A DNA stretch of 64,000 nt from Nonomuraea sp. SYSU D8015 (GCF_008065375.1 NZ_VJYI01000007.1:401592-465591), one strand, 5' to 3'; shown: positions 8,659-20,070, numbered from the stretch's first letter. The notes: generated by a model not told the origin, from the sequence alone. Numbers and translations are program-made.

Positions 8659-9021
8659 ATGCGTGGACTGACCACCGCCCAGGCCGACGACATCAGGAGG
8701 GCCCTGCACACCGCCGAACGGCGCAGCGGGCTCCGGTTCGGGCTCTTCCTGGGGGAGCCGGTCGGGGGGCGGCGCCACTTCGCCGAACGCCTGCACGCCG
8801 CCCTGGGCGAGGAGGCCGACGACGCGGTGGTGATCCTGGTGGACGTCAAGGGGCGCGGGCTGGAGATCGTGACCGGCGAGCGCGCGCGACGGCGGCTGAG
8901 CGATGCCGCCTGCCGGATGACGGCGATGTCGATGGCGACCGCCTTCAGCGTCGGCGACCTGATCGGCGGCATCCTGTACGGCATCGCCTCCCTGGGCGAA
9001 CAGGCCACCGCCCGCCGCTGA
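8659..9021 (+). CDS. DUF5130 (TPM-like) protein
   Basis: A 120-residue protein resembling DUF5130, an actinobacterial relative of the TPM domain. Typical segments are AEDDAVVILVDVKGRG-like strand residues (here EADDAVVILVDVKGRGLEIV), TGERARRRLSD, and AFSVGDLIGGILYGI. Start at ATG 8659 is supported by GGTGAGG five bases upstream; GTG 8653 is possible. TPM domains in related proteins act in photosystem repair or as phosphatases, but for DUF5130 no activity is established. It is coupled to the small membrane protein just upstream, suggesting a membrane-proximal role. Confidence 0.75.
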   Translation: MRGLTTAQADDIRRALHTAERRSGLRFGLFLGEPVGGRRHFAERLHAALGEEADDAVVILVDVKGRGLEIVTGERARRRLSDAACRMTAMSMATAFSVGDLIGGILYGIASLGEQATARR

Positions 9022-9248
9022 CCCACCGCCCCCTGCGCGACCGTTTCGTACGCCGGCCCCATCGACTCACCGTCACACGCCCCGGCGCCCGCCGCGCTCG
9101 TGCACGCGCCGCCCAGAGTGCTGCACGCCCGAAGGCCGCTCCGGCATCCGGCTGTGCTGTGAGATCGCGCGGAGGCCGTGTCAGGGGCCGAGAGCGACGG
9201 GACCTGGCGTGACCGGGCGGATGTGGCCGAGCGGGCGCCGCGAGTGGG

Positions 9249-10199
9249 TCAGGTGCGTTCGAGGAGCGTGATGATGTGGTTGCTGACGCCCTGGAGGATC
9301 GTGGCCGGTGCGATGGGGGCGGCGGCGATAGCGGAGAAGAGGGCCGGCAGGCCCGGCAGGGGGAAGCCGTCGTCCTCCATGGCCGAGGCGCCCACCGGGT
9401 TCTTGTCCAGCGCCGTCCGGCTGCGTTCCCAGGCCTCCAGGACCTCCTCCGGCGACGGCACGCCGAACCCGTGCCCCACTGGCGCCGCATGCCGCAGCCG
9501 GACCAGCGGCGTGTCGGCGAAGGCCAGGGCACTGCGGGAGCGCAGCTGCAGGTCGGCGCGGGGCTCGGGCTCGATCCAGTCCATGGCCGTGCACGGGTTG
9601 CGGCAGGTGGCGACGCACACGGCGAGAGCGCCCGCGACCTGGCTGTGCTGCCGGTCGAAGTACGCGCGCCACCCCTCGCCGGGCTCCGCCGACACGCGCA
9701 ACGTCCTGTTGGTGGCGGACTGCTCGGACTTGGTGTGATCACACTCCCGGTCCCCGATCACCCCGAACCGGCTGCCCGGCGCGCTCAGCCCCGCCGGCCA
9801 CCGGGTGGGATCCCCCGCGTGGCCGAGCTGCGGCTCGAAGGCCAGCAGCGGCAGGTATTCGCTCGCGATGTGCACGGCCGCGATCATCGGGCTCAGCTCC
9901 CGCCGGTGCCACCGCGCGGCGATGACCTCCAGCAGCAACCCGTACGCCGGCCGCAGCGACTCCAGCGCCCCCCGCGGCTGCTCGCGCGGCGTCTGCGGCA
10001 TGTGGCAGGCCCGCGCCCGTCGCCTCAGCTCGGCGGGCACGACCTTCGCCTCGGCCGCGAAGTCCTCGGCGTCGAGCGAGAGCAGCCGGTGTCCGAACTC
10101 GCACACCTCGGCGATCTCCGCCGTGGGCGCGAGCGCCCCGAGATCGGCGAAGGCGTAACGGCAGGCGAGGGTTATGAGGAGATCACGAGTCGTATCCAC
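9249..10199 (-). CDS. Unrecognised 316-residue protein with spaced Cys/His residues
   Basis: No known family is evident. The protein is soluble by appearance, with an alpha-helical N-terminal half (CRYAFADLG, EVCEFGHRLLSLDAEDFAAE) and a C-terminal half carrying VIGDRECDHTKSE and VCVATCRNPC, which together give several Cys/His residues that could bind a metal. It is transcribed in the same direction as the kinase gene but lies 53 bp downstream of it. Codon use is the normal GC-rich third-position pattern, which supports it being a real gene. Confidence 0.6.
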   Translation of the reverse strand: MDTTRDLLITLACRYAFADLGALAPTAEIAEVCEFGHRLLSLDAEDFAAEAKVVPAELRRRARACHMPQTPREQPRGALESLRPAYGLLLEVIAARWHRRELSPMIAAVHIASEYLPLLAFEPQLGHAGDPTRWPAGLSAPGSRFGVIGDRECDHTKSEQSATNRTLRVSAEPGEGWRAYFDRQHSQVAGALAVCVATCRNPCTAMDWIEPEPRADLQLRSRSALAFADTPLVRLRHAAPVGHGFGVPSPEEVLEAWERSRTALDKNPVGASAMEDDGFPLPGLPALFSAIAAAPIAPATILQGVSNHIITLLERT

Positions 10200-10252
10200 G
10201 CGACGACCTTCTCACGACTGGCGGGTGATCATGGACATCGAACGTGCGGCGG

Positions 10253-11686
<1,434 letters not shown>

Positions 11687-11749
11687 CCTGGCGATCGGGT
11701 GACATTAGGGGGACCTGTCGTCCAGGATGGTGATCCGGCTTCAGGGGGA

Positions 11750-14578
11750 TCAGAAGGCGCCTCTCGTCGTGCCGCCGTTGCCGCTGGGCGGGGTGGTGAA
11801 GGAGGTGTTCGGGCCGGGCTGCCACTGATCGGCGGTGTCGGGATAGCCGGACTCCTGGCGTTTGACGCACTTCCACTCGACGGTCGTGTTCGGCGGGAGC
11901 TTGCCGATCGTGGCCGTCCAGGTCGGGTACGCGGTGGGCGACAGCTTGACCGCGCCGGCCACCGACCAGGACCCGAGCTGCGGAACGCCGCCGACCGCGT
12001 ACACCGACTGGCCGGGTGTGGTGGTGCCGTTGTCGCAGCGGAACGTCATCGCCGCCGGTGCCTGCCCGAGCGTGAACGCGAACGTCTTGGCCGTCGTGAC
12101 GCTCCCGCTCGGCGCCTTGGCGACGATCAGGTTGCCTCCGGCGTTGTACCAGCCGCCGGCGGCCGCGTCGAAGGCGCTCTTGGTGGCGTGCTGGGTGAGC
12201 GGGGAGCCGTTCAGCGTGACCGCCGACGCCTGGGTGTCGGCCACCAGCTCCACCACGGTGGGCCGGCTCGCGGGCGCGCCGGCGTAGGTCCCGCTGGAGG
12301 GGGCCACGGTGACGGTGGCCGTGCCGCCGCTGAGCTGCTGGCTGATCCGCGTCGTGCGCACGGAGCCGTTCTTGTACGCGGTCGTGGTCCCGTCGTCCTC
12401 ATACAGGGTGAACTCCGTGGACGCGGTGTGCGGGTAGACACGGGCGATCAGCTCGTTCCTGGTCGTCGCGTCGGTCCGTTTGCCCATGACGTTCATGGTC
12501 TTGTCGTCCACGTGCATCTTCGGGATGATCGCCCCGGCCCGGGCGAAGGCGGGCAGCCGGAACACCCCGTCGACCCACAGCGGCCGGTCGGTGAACCACT
12601 GGCCGGTGCTGGTGAGCTTCTCGCCGGTGGCGTAGTCGTACCAGGTGCCCGCCGGCAGGTAGACGTCGCGCTCGCGCTCGTTCGCGCCGGCCACGACGCC
12701 GACCAGCAGGTCGCGGCCGATCAGCTTCTCATGGCCCATCTCGCGCACGTTCGGGTCGTTCTGGTGGTAATGCACGAGCGGCGGCACCACCGGCTCGCCG
12801 AAGAGGTGGGCGCGGTGGGCCAGCGAGTAGTAGTAGGGCGCGAGCTCGTAGCGCTGGCGGAGGTTGGCCAGGTTGCTGGCCTTGTGGCCGATCTTGTCGG
12901 GGGAGGTCTGCGCGCAGTTGCACAGGTTCTCGGTGTGCGGGCGCACCGGCACCTCGAACCAGGCGCCGTTCGCGAACCACTGCGTGTAGAGCTCGTTCAG
13001 GTCGGAGTTCAGCAGCTTCCTGTGGAAGCCGCCGATGTCGGAGCCGAAGTAGTCGATGCCGGACATGGACATGTGCATCTGGACGTTCTGCTGCTGGGCC
13101 AGCGCGGTCAGCTTGGAGCCGATGTCGGCCGACCACATGGCGACGCCGTGCCGCTGGATGCCGGCCGCGCCCGAGCGGGCCAGCATGAACGGGCGCTTGT
13201 CGCCGGAGAGGTACCCGCGGGCCACGCTCTCGGCCCACTTGAGGTTGTAGACGTTGTGGTAGTCGGCGTGGGCGTGCTTGCCGGGCAGCACGCCCGCGGT
13301 CCAGTCGGACGCCTGGTACATCTCCGGCTCGCCGAGGTCCAGCCAGTGGCCCTGGACGCCCTGGTCGATGAGAGGTTGCCGCTTGAGCGCGTGCCAGTGG
13401 TCTCCTGCCGCGTCCTGCGTCCAGTCGATCATGCCGCCGTAGCCCCACCAGTCGTTCTGGGTGAGGTAGACGGGAGGGCAGTCGGAGCATCCGGATCTCA
13501 CGAGGTGGCCGCGGGCGGCCAGGTCGGCGTGCTCGGGGAGGCCCTTCCCGACGTACGACTCCTCGATGGTGATCAGGCCGAGGCCCTGGTTCGCGGCATA
13601 GTCGGAAATCTTGCTCGCTGGGTTGGGAAAAGCCGTCGTGTCCCAGGAAAGGGTGCCCATGCGGGTGTTGTCCGACGCCGGGGTCACCCCGCCGAACCAC
13701 GGCACGTCCAGCACGAACCCGTCCACGGGGAACGCGTCGGCCCGCAGCCCGGCGAGCCGGTTGTCGATCTCGGCCCAGTTGTCGTAGCCGTACTCCGACA
13801 CCCACATGCCGAACGTCTTCTTCGGCGGCACCGGCGGCCTGCCGGTCAGCTCCATGTAGTCCGACCGCAGGTCCGGCAGGTTCGGCCCGGTCATCGTGTA
13901 CCACCTGAGCTGGTCGCCCCACGTGTCCACGGTCCAGGGGTCGCCGGTCAGGTTCCACTCCTGCTTGTAGACCTGGTCGAGCAGCAGGCCGTAGTTCAGG
14001 TTCGACGGGCCGACCGCGTACAGCACCGGGATCTGCGCGTTGCCGGCCGCCCCGTTGTCCTCGTCCCACACCCAGGAGTTGCCGAACGGGCCGCCCGGCG
14101 TGCGGGTGCGGCCCACCCAGTCGCCGTCGGCGCTGCCGCCCGTGAAGAACTGCTCGCCCAGCCCGTACGCGTTCTGCATCGAGCCCTTGGTGATCGTCAG
14201 GCCCTTCCACGCCTGGCTGAGGTTGCGCGGGCACGCCTCGTACAGCAGCCGGACCGGGTCGGAGACCTTGACGCACAACGTCCCCGCCGCGACCTCCACC
14301 TTCATCGAGGCCGTGGTCAGCGTGTCGCCCGACCGGGTGAAGCTGGCCGGGCCCAGGTAGTCCTTCTTCGCCACCTGCGGCGTGGCGAAGAGCGGGGCGT
14401 TCACCCCGGGGCTGGTGCCATCGGCGAGCTCGAAGTGCACGAGGTCGTCGTCCAGGAACTCCACGATCAGGTACGCCGAGCCGCTGGCGAACTCCACCCG
14501 CTGCACCGCCGCCTGCGCGGACGACGCCTGCAGCAGCGGCACGAGCAGCACCGACAAGAAGGCGAGAGCGCGGATCAT
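11750..14578 (-). CDS. ctsZ: Secreted GH31 enzyme with CBM20, likely 6-alpha-glucosyltransferase
   Basis: A 942-residue protein with a signal peptide (cleavage near AQA/AV, residue 23). The GH31 domain holds the nucleophile in HWLDLGEPE (Asp414) and the acid/base in MWSADIGS (Asp485). The C-terminus (~842-932) is a CBM20 starch-binding module with the CDNGTTTPGQSVYAVG start and WTATIGKLPPNTTVEWK. In organisms that make CNN, a GH31 6-alpha-glucosyltransferase adds an alpha-1,6 glucose to maltooligosaccharide ends before the isomaltosyltransferase acts. Secretion, starch binding and a 4-nt overlap with the CtsY-like gene argue for that role. The exact activity (transferase or plain alpha-glucosidase) is inferred; the Bacillus enzyme as I remember it is longer and has other binding modules. 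Confidence 0.7.
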   Translation of the reverse strand: MIRALAFLSVLLVPLLQASSAQAAVQRVEFASGSAYLIVEFLDDDLVHFELADGTSPGVNAPLFATPQVAKKDYLGPASFTRSGDTLTTASMKVEVAAGTLCVKVSDPVRLLYEACPRNLSQAWKGLTITKGSMQNAYGLGEQFFTGGSADGDWVGRTRTPGGPFGNSWVWDEDNGAAGNAQIPVLYAVGPSNLNYGLLLDQVYKQEWNLTGDPWTVDTWGDQLRWYTMTGPNLPDLRSDYMELTGRPPVPPKKTFGMWVSEYGYDNWAEIDNRLAGLRADAFPVDGFVLDVPWFGGVTPASDNTRMGTLSWDTTAFPNPASKISDYAANQGLGLITIEESYVGKGLPEHADLAARGHLVRSGCSDCPPVYLTQNDWWGYGGMIDWTQDAAGDHWHALKRQPLIDQGVQGHWLDLGEPEMYQASDWTAGVLPGKHAHADYHNVYNLKWAESVARGYLSGDKRPFMLARSGAAGIQRHGVAMWSADIGSKLTALAQQQNVQMHMSMSGIDYFGSDIGGFHRKLLNSDLNELYTQWFANGAWFEVPVRPHTENLCNCAQTSPDKIGHKASNLANLRQRYELAPYYYSLAHRAHLFGEPVVPPLVHYHQNDPNVREMGHEKLIGRDLLVGVVAGANERERDVYLPAGTWYDYATGEKLTSTGQWFTDRPLWVDGVFRLPAFARAGAIIPKMHVDDKTMNVMGKRTDATTRNELIARVYPHTASTEFTLYEDDGTTTAYKNGSVRTTRISQQLSGGTATVTVAPSSGTYAGAPASRPTVVELVADTQASAVTLNGSPLTQHATKSAFDAAAGGWYNAGGNLIVAKAPSGSVTTAKTFAFTLGQAPAAMTFRCDNGTTTPGQSVYAVGGVPQLGSWSVAGAVKLSPTAYPTWTATIGKLPPNTTVEWKCVKRQESGYPDTADQWQPGPNTSFTTPPSGNGGTTRGAF

Positions 14579-17500
14579 GGGCGGGCCACCACCAGGTTGT
14601 CGAGGTTGATCCCGCCGGTGTCCGCCGCGTCAAAGGCGATCTTGACGGTGTGGGCGCCTGCCGGCAGGGAGGCGGTCAGCGTGGCCGTGCCCCAGGTGTC
14701 CCAGTTCGCCAGCGCGGGCAGCGACAGCGTGCCGGCCCGCACGCCGTCCACATAGACGGTCCTGGTGGCGTTCACCGTGGTCGAGTAGCGGAACTTGAGC
14801 TGGTGGGCGCCCGCCGTGTCGGCCTTGACCTGGAAGGTCACCGCGTCGCCCGAGGTGGCGAAGCCGTCCGCGAAACCGGTGCCGGTGTAGCCGGCGTGGT
14901 CGGTGTTGGTGGAGGTGCCCGTGCCGGTCGCGAACTCGGCCTCGTAGGCCGCCTTGTCCACGCCGTTCAGGGTGACCGTCCGGCCGGAGGCGGCGCTCGC
15001 CAGCTTGACGTGGGTGAGCTGCTGCACCGGGTCCCACCACCAGCCCTCGGCGGCGGCCTTGAGGTCGGCGAGGGTGCCGCGTGCGGTCGCGCCCGTCACC
15101 GAGGTGGGCTTCGTGCTCGCCACCTGCAGCGTGCCGGTCGTGGTCAGCGGCGGCACGGTGACCGTCACCGTGTGCCCGGCCCAGTTCTCGGCCGAGGTGA
15201 CGGTGCGGGTGGTGTTCGCGCTGTCCTCGAAATAGGCGTACGACGTGGTGCCCGACGGATAAATCCGGAAGGTCAGGTTGGTGTAGGTGTCGACGCTGTT
15301 GCCGATGTCGCCGCCGAGTTGGTAGTCGGCGTTGAGGTTGAGCGGGATGATCGCGCCCGGCCTGGCGTAGACCGGGATCGTGTCCAGGCCCGCGTGGTAG
15401 GTCTTGGTGCCCGGGCCGGTGAAGCGGCCGCCGTTCCACAGGTCGTACCACTCGCCGGCGGGCACGTACACGCTCTTCGAGGTCGCGCCCTGCGCGGTGA
15501 TCGGCGCGACGAGCAGCTGCGAGCCGAACACGTACTGCTGGTCCAGGGCGGCGGCCGTCGCGTCGCGGGGGAAGGCGAAGCTCATCGCGCGCATCATCGG
15601 CACGCCCGTCGCCGCGCTCGCCCTGGCCTCGGTGTAGAGGTAGGGGATCAGGTTCATGCGCACGTTGGCGAACTTGCGGAAGGCCGGCACGACGCTCGGG
15701 TCGCCGGTGCGGGCCTGCACGTTCCACGGCGTGCGGGCCTCCGAGGTGCCCGGATTCGCCTTCTCCGAGTGATACTGCATGATCGGCGAGAACGTCGCCT
15801 GCGCGGCCGAGCGCAGGTAGAGCTCGGCGCTCGGGAAGCTCCCGGTGAAGCCCGCCATGTCCCACGCCGTGTACGGCACTCCCGACTGGCCCGCGCTGAG
15901 CTGGGCCCGCACCGCCTCCTGGAAGGCGGAGAAGCTGGAGTTCTGGTCGCCGGCCCAGAAGATCGACCTGGTCTGGGCGCCTGCCGTGCCGGCCCTGCTG
16001 AAGATCGTGCCGTCCGGCCTCTTGCCCTTGACGTAGGCGTTGTACGCGCCGGTGTAGCTGTTGGGGTAGGCGTTGTGCATCTCGTCGCCCTTGCGGCCGT
16101 CGGCGAAGCGCACGCCCCGGCCGAAGACCGCCTCGCTGCCGTCGGTCTTGAAGCCGTCGATGCCGATCTCGTCGAGGAGGTAGTCGCGCTTGCTCATCCA
16201 CCAGGTCGTCGCGGCCGGGCTGGTGAAGTCGGGGATCATGCTGTCGCCGAACCACTGGCCGGTCGGGACGCGGTAGGGGCCGTTGGTGGGATTTTTCGCG
16301 ACATATCCCTGCGACTCCGCGTACGCCTTGTCGTTGAGGTGCTGCTGCGGCGCGGCCGGCGGGTTGGTGTCGAAGTTCTCCTTGAGCACCGGGATCTGCC
16401 AGAGGATCACCCTGATGCCCTTGCTGTGGGCGTTGTCGACCATGGCCTTCGGGTCCCGCCACGCCGTGCCCGGCGGGAAGGTCAGATCGCTGTAGGACAG
16501 CTTGCCGCTCCCGGGTGTGGGCGTGTACGTCGCGCCGTGCCAGATGTAGAACGTGGCCTCGTCGCTCCACTGCTCCAGCACCATCGCCGTGTGCGGGATC
16601 CGGTACGCCGTCGCGTCGGCCAGCGCGGCGTCCACCTCGGCCTGCGTGTTCCACTCGTTGGCCGACATCCACACGCCGAAGGCCCACTTCGGCGGCAGGA
16701 GCGGGCGCCCGCTCGTCGCGGTGTAGTCGTCCACGATCTCGGCCGGGGTGCCGGCATAGAAGTGGTAGTCGAGCGTCGAGTCCAGCCCGCCCCCGGTGTC
16801 CACGGTGAATCCGGCCAGGTCGCTGAGGTGGGTGTTGAGGTTGAAGATCGCGTAGCGGTCGGTCGGGATGTAGATGCCGTAGCCGGCCGAGTTCAGGAAG
16901 AACGGCACGCTGAGGTAGGTGCGCCTGGTGGCGCCCTGGTCCCTGTACTGGTTGAAGACGTAATGGTGCACGTCGGTGCCGCGCTGGTCGAGCCGGTCGT
17001 AGCGCTCGCCGAAGCCCTCGAAGCGCTCGCCGGCCGGGGACATGAAGTGGTCTTCGATCTTGGTGATGGTCGTGGCGCCGTCGCTGGCCCAGCCGATGTT
17101 CCTGAACGTCGCGGGGTCGTACTGGCGGGTGATCAGCGTCGTCCCGTCGCCTTTGTAGACCGACAGCCGGTACGGCGACTTCTGGATCTTCAGCACCAGC
17201 GAGCTCGTGGAGATCGTGAGCGTGCTCGCGGAGTCGGTCACCGTGTAGCCGGGCACTCCGGAGATGTTCAGTCCCCGGCCGCTGGGAGCGATCTGGGTCC
17301 TGAAGCGGTCGGGTGCGGGGAACGCGAAACGGATCTTCGGGGTGAAGCTCCCGGCGCTGTCGCCGGTCGTGACGTCGACCGACGTGCCGTTGTCGGTGTG
17401 GCCGGTCACGTTCGTCACCGTGCTCCACGAGGTGACGGTGAACGAGAACGGGCCGACGCTCTTCTGCCCGCCCCCGTTCACGTCCGCGTGCACGGTGTAG

Positions 17501-17847
17501 GTGATCTTGTCCCCGCGGGCGAAGGCACCCAGGCCGATCTTCCAGTAGCTGTTGCCGCCGCTGTTGTAGTCCCAGGCCGCGCCGATCGGGGTCTGGTCGA
17601 CGCCGTTCTTGGACCAGGTGACCCATACCGACTGGCCCGGCTCGACCGGCCAGGTCGTCGCCTTGATCTGGACGGGCTCGTCGGCCATCGGGTCGCGGGG
17701 CACCCGTTCGGTGGGCTCGGCCGAGTACAGATCGTCGATCCCGGCCGGCCCGTGGTAGAGGCCGTCGAGCGCGTCGGCGGGAACGGGGACGAAGAACGAT
17801 GACAAGGCGATCACCACCACGATGACGGCCGACCGTAACCGGCTCAC
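14575..17847 (-). CDS. ctsY: Secreted GH31, 3-alpha-isomaltosyltransferase (CtsY type) with CBM35
   Basis: A 1090-residue exported protein (signal to ~ADA, residue 26). The mature start DGLYHGPAGIDDLY...ERVPRDP and the IKATTWPVEPGQSVWVTW segment match the N-terminal domain known from CtsY of Bacillus globisporus and Arthrobacter, whose length (~1090) is the same. The GH31 core has nucleophile Asp569 in IDGFKTDGSE and acid/base Asp634 in FWAGDQ. The C-terminal ~135 residues (YEAEFATGTGTSTNTDHAGY onward) are a CBM35-like module. CtsY moves isomaltosyl units to the 3-OH of another isomaltosyl end and closes the ring, giving cyclic tetrasaccharide. Start is GTG with GAGGAAAC before it; the stop overlaps the next gene as ATGA. 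Confidence 0.87.
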   Translation of the reverse strand: MSRLRSAVIVVVIALSSFFVPVPADALDGLYHGPAGIDDLYSAEPTERVPRDPMADEPVQIKATTWPVEPGQSVWVTWSKNGVDQTPIGAAWDYNSGGNSYWKIGLGAFARGDKITYTVHADVNGGGQKSVGPFSFTVTSWSTVTNVTGHTDNGTSVDVTTGDSAGSFTPKIRFAFPAPDRFRTQIAPSGRGLNISGVPGYTVTDSASTLTISTSSLVLKIQKSPYRLSVYKGDGTTLITRQYDPATFRNIGWASDGATTITKIEDHFMSPAGERFEGFGERYDRLDQRGTDVHHYVFNQYRDQGATRRTYLSVPFFLNSAGYGIYIPTDRYAIFNLNTHLSDLAGFTVDTGGGLDSTLDYHFYAGTPAEIVDDYTATSGRPLLPPKWAFGVWMSANEWNTQAEVDAALADATAYRIPHTAMVLEQWSDEATFYIWHGATYTPTPGSGKLSYSDLTFPPGTAWRDPKAMVDNAHSKGIRVILWQIPVLKENFDTNPPAAPQQHLNDKAYAESQGYVAKNPTNGPYRVPTGQWFGDSMIPDFTSPAATTWWMSKRDYLLDEIGIDGFKTDGSEAVFGRGVRFADGRKGDEMHNAYPNSYTGAYNAYVKGKRPDGTIFSRAGTAGAQTRSIFWAGDQNSSFSAFQEAVRAQLSAGQSGVPYTAWDMAGFTGSFPSAELYLRSAAQATFSPIMQYHSEKANPGTSEARTPWNVQARTGDPSVVPAFRKFANVRMNLIPYLYTEARASAATGVPMMRAMSFAFPRDATAAALDQQYVFGSQLLVAPITAQGATSKSVYVPAGEWYDLWNGGRFTGPGTKTYHAGLDTIPVYARPGAIIPLNLNADYQLGGDIGNSVDTYTNLTFRIYPSGTTSYAYFEDSANTTRTVTSAENWAGHTVTVTVPPLTTTGTLQVASTKPTSVTGATARGTLADLKAAAEGWWWDPVQQLTHVKLASAASGRTVTLNGVDKAAYEAEFATGTGTSTNTDHAGYTGTGFADGFATSGDAVTFQVKADTAGAHQLKFRYSTTVNATRTVYVDGVRAGTLSLPALANWDTWGTATLTASLPAGAHTVKIAFDAADTGGINLDNLVVARP

Positions 17848-17859
17848 GGATGTTTCCTC

Positions 17860-20070
17860 TCAGTCGGCGAACACGGAGGAGAGGCGGTGCCAGTGCTCCG
17901 CCGCGCAGGCCACGGGCGGGCGGTCGAGGGGCGCGGGCAGGCGCACCTCGCGGCCGCCGGCCACGGTGTGGCCGGTCCAGACGTCGACCCACTCGCCCTC
18001 GGGCAGGTACACAGAAATTTCCGAAATATCAGGCTCTGTCACGGGGGCCACGAGCAACGCGTCCCCCAGCTTGTACTGCAGCGGATACCGCCAGACGGCC
18101 GGATCGCGCGGATGGTCGAAGAACAGCCCCCGCATGAGCGGCGCCCCGCCCGCGACGGCCTCGCGCGCCTGCTCGGCCAGGTACGGCACCAGCCGCTCGC
18201 GCACCTCCACCAGCCGCCTGAACACCGGGATCACCCGCTCGTCCCCGGTGCGCCCGGCCACGTTCCACGGCGTGCGGTCCCTGATGGGCGTGCGGTGGTG
18301 GTTGAACTCCGAGTGGTACTGCATGATCGGCATGAACGCCGACGCCCCCGCCGCCCGCAGGTAGAGCTCCGCGTCCGGCACCTCGCCGGAGAACCCGGCC
18401 AGGTCCCAGCCCCAGTACACGATCCCGCAGGCGGAGGCCGTGATCCCGGCCCTGACGGAGGCCCGGAACGCCTCCCACGTGGAGTCCTCGTCCCCGGCCC
18501 AGAACGCCCCGTGCGGCTGCGACCCGGCGAACCCGGCCCTGCTGAACGTCACCGGCGCCTTGCCGCACGACCTGAGCAGGTCACCGAAGGCGCGGGCGTA
18601 GTGGACGGGGAACAGGTTGTTGCCCTCGGCGCCGTCCCTGCCGTCGGCGTAGCGCAGGTCGTGCCCCCAGGCGTGCTCGCCGCCGTCGGTCTTGAACCCG
18701 TCGACGCCGACCTCCTCGACCAGGTAGCGCCGTTTGGCCGTCCACCAGTCGCGGACCTCCTGCGACGACAGGTCGGGCATGAGCGCGAGCGGGAACCACC
18801 ACCCCCGGTTCCGGTACGGACGCCCGTCCGCCTCGCGCACCCCGTAGCCGCGCTCGACGAGCTGCCGGGCGTCCACGGCCGCCTGGTGCCGGGGATGCGG
18901 GCGCATCTTCTGCAACGGGATCTGCCAGAGCAGCACCTTGATGTCGCGGTCGTGCAGCTCGTCCACCATGCCCTTGGGGTCCGGCCAGGGGCCGTCGGGC
19001 GGGAAGGCGTAGTCGGCCAGGCGGTGCGGCTCCTCCGACGGCTCGTACGCGGCCCCGCGGAAGGCCGTGAACGTCGTCTCGTCGCTCCACGCCTCGATGA
19101 CCAGCGCCCCCACCGGAATGCCGTGCTCGCGGTGCCGGTCCATCTCGGCCATCACGCGTTCCTGGGTGTTCCACTCGTTGCCGCTGGCCCACAGCCGGAA
19201 CACCCATGACGGCAGCTCGGCCGGCCGCCCCACGTCGTCCAGGAACCCGCGGAGCACGCCGGCCGGCTCGGGCCCGTCGTGGAAGCGCACCTCGAGCACG
19301 CCGTCCGGGCCCACCTCGGCCTCGACCCGCAGCCGCTCGCCGACGTCGTACCAGGTCCGCCGCGACGTCGCCACGTGCAGGCCCCAGCTCGACGGGCCGC
19401 CCACCACCAGCGCGAACGGCATCGGCAGGTAGGTGCGCCCGTGCCGCCCCTGGCCCTTGTACTGCTCGAACACGACGGCGTCGAGCCGCCGGCCGCGCTG
19501 GTCCACCGCGTCGTACCGCTCGCCGAACCCGACGACGTGCTCGTCGGGACGCAGGTCCAGCTCGAACCGCACCCGCCGCACGCCGTCGCCGTCCACCAGC
19601 CACCGCACGCTCCCGGGCACGACCCGGTCGGTTCCCCTGACGTCGAGCTTCCCGCCGTCGTCCGACCAGCGCGCCGCCGACACCTCGAACCACTTGCCGG
19701 TCCTGCTCGCGCCGCCGGCCAGCGTGGCGCGGAAGCGGTAGGCGTAGCGGTGGCCTGCGTGCAGGGCGGGGGTGCGTACGGACCAGGTCCCCGCGGCGGC
19801 GCGGGCGGCCCGCGCCTGCGCCGCGGCGAGATGCCCGCCGTCCGCAACCCCGCCCCGCTCGGCCCCCGCGTCCTCGCCCGCCTTGGTGAGCGGCAGCTCC
19901 AGCGGCGGCCCGCCGTCCACGACCCACTCGCACACCACGGCGACGACCTTCGCCGACGCACGTACCCGCAGCTCCACCGGCTCGCCGTCCAGCGGCCTGG
20001 CGGGCACGCGCTGGTCCTCGCTCTCCGCGTACGGGTGCCCCGACCCGAACGGCCGATGCCTGATGCTCAT
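17860..20070 (-). CDS. Intracellular GH31, likely 1,3-alpha-isomaltosidase
   Basis: A 736-residue protein without signal peptide, starting at ATG 20068-20070, which overlaps the stop of the upstream gene (ATGA); this overlap fixes the start and excludes the longer open frame. GH31 residues are Asp462 in VDGFKTDGGEHAWG and Asp527 in FWAGDEDSTW. Many blocks are shared with the CtsY-like neighbour (for example GFGERYD..DQRG, SANEW/SGNEWNTQ, EQWSDE/EAWSDE, MPIMQYHSE), so the two are paralogues, one outside and one inside. In Kribbella flavida a cytosolic GH31 (Kfla1895) opens CNN at alpha-1,3 bonds and releases isomaltose; gene context makes this the best call. Confidence 0.8.
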   Translation of the reverse strand: MSIRHRPFGSGHPYAESEDQRVPARPLDGEPVELRVRASAKVVAVVCEWVVDGGPPLELPLTKAGEDAGAERGGVADGGHLAAAQARAARAAAGTWSVRTPALHAGHRYAYRFRATLAGGASRTGKWFEVSAARWSDDGGKLDVRGTDRVVPGSVRWLVDGDGVRRVRFELDLRPDEHVVGFGERYDAVDQRGRRLDAVVFEQYKGQGRHGRTYLPMPFALVVGGPSSWGLHVATSRRTWYDVGERLRVEAEVGPDGVLEVRFHDGPEPAGVLRGFLDDVGRPAELPSWVFRLWASGNEWNTQERVMAEMDRHREHGIPVGALVIEAWSDETTFTAFRGAAYEPSEEPHRLADYAFPPDGPWPDPKGMVDELHDRDIKVLLWQIPLQKMRPHPRHQAAVDARQLVERGYGVREADGRPYRNRGWWFPLALMPDLSSQEVRDWWTAKRRYLVEEVGVDGFKTDGGEHAWGHDLRYADGRDGAEGNNLFPVHYARAFGDLLRSCGKAPVTFSRAGFAGSQPHGAFWAGDEDSTWEAFRASVRAGITASACGIVYWGWDLAGFSGEVPDAELYLRAAGASAFMPIMQYHSEFNHHRTPIRDRTPWNVAGRTGDERVIPVFRRLVEVRERLVPYLAEQAREAVAGGAPLMRGLFFDHPRDPAVWRYPLQYKLGDALLVAPVTEPDISEISVYLPEGEWVDVWTGHTVAGGREVRLPAPLDRPPVACAAEHWHRLSSVFAD

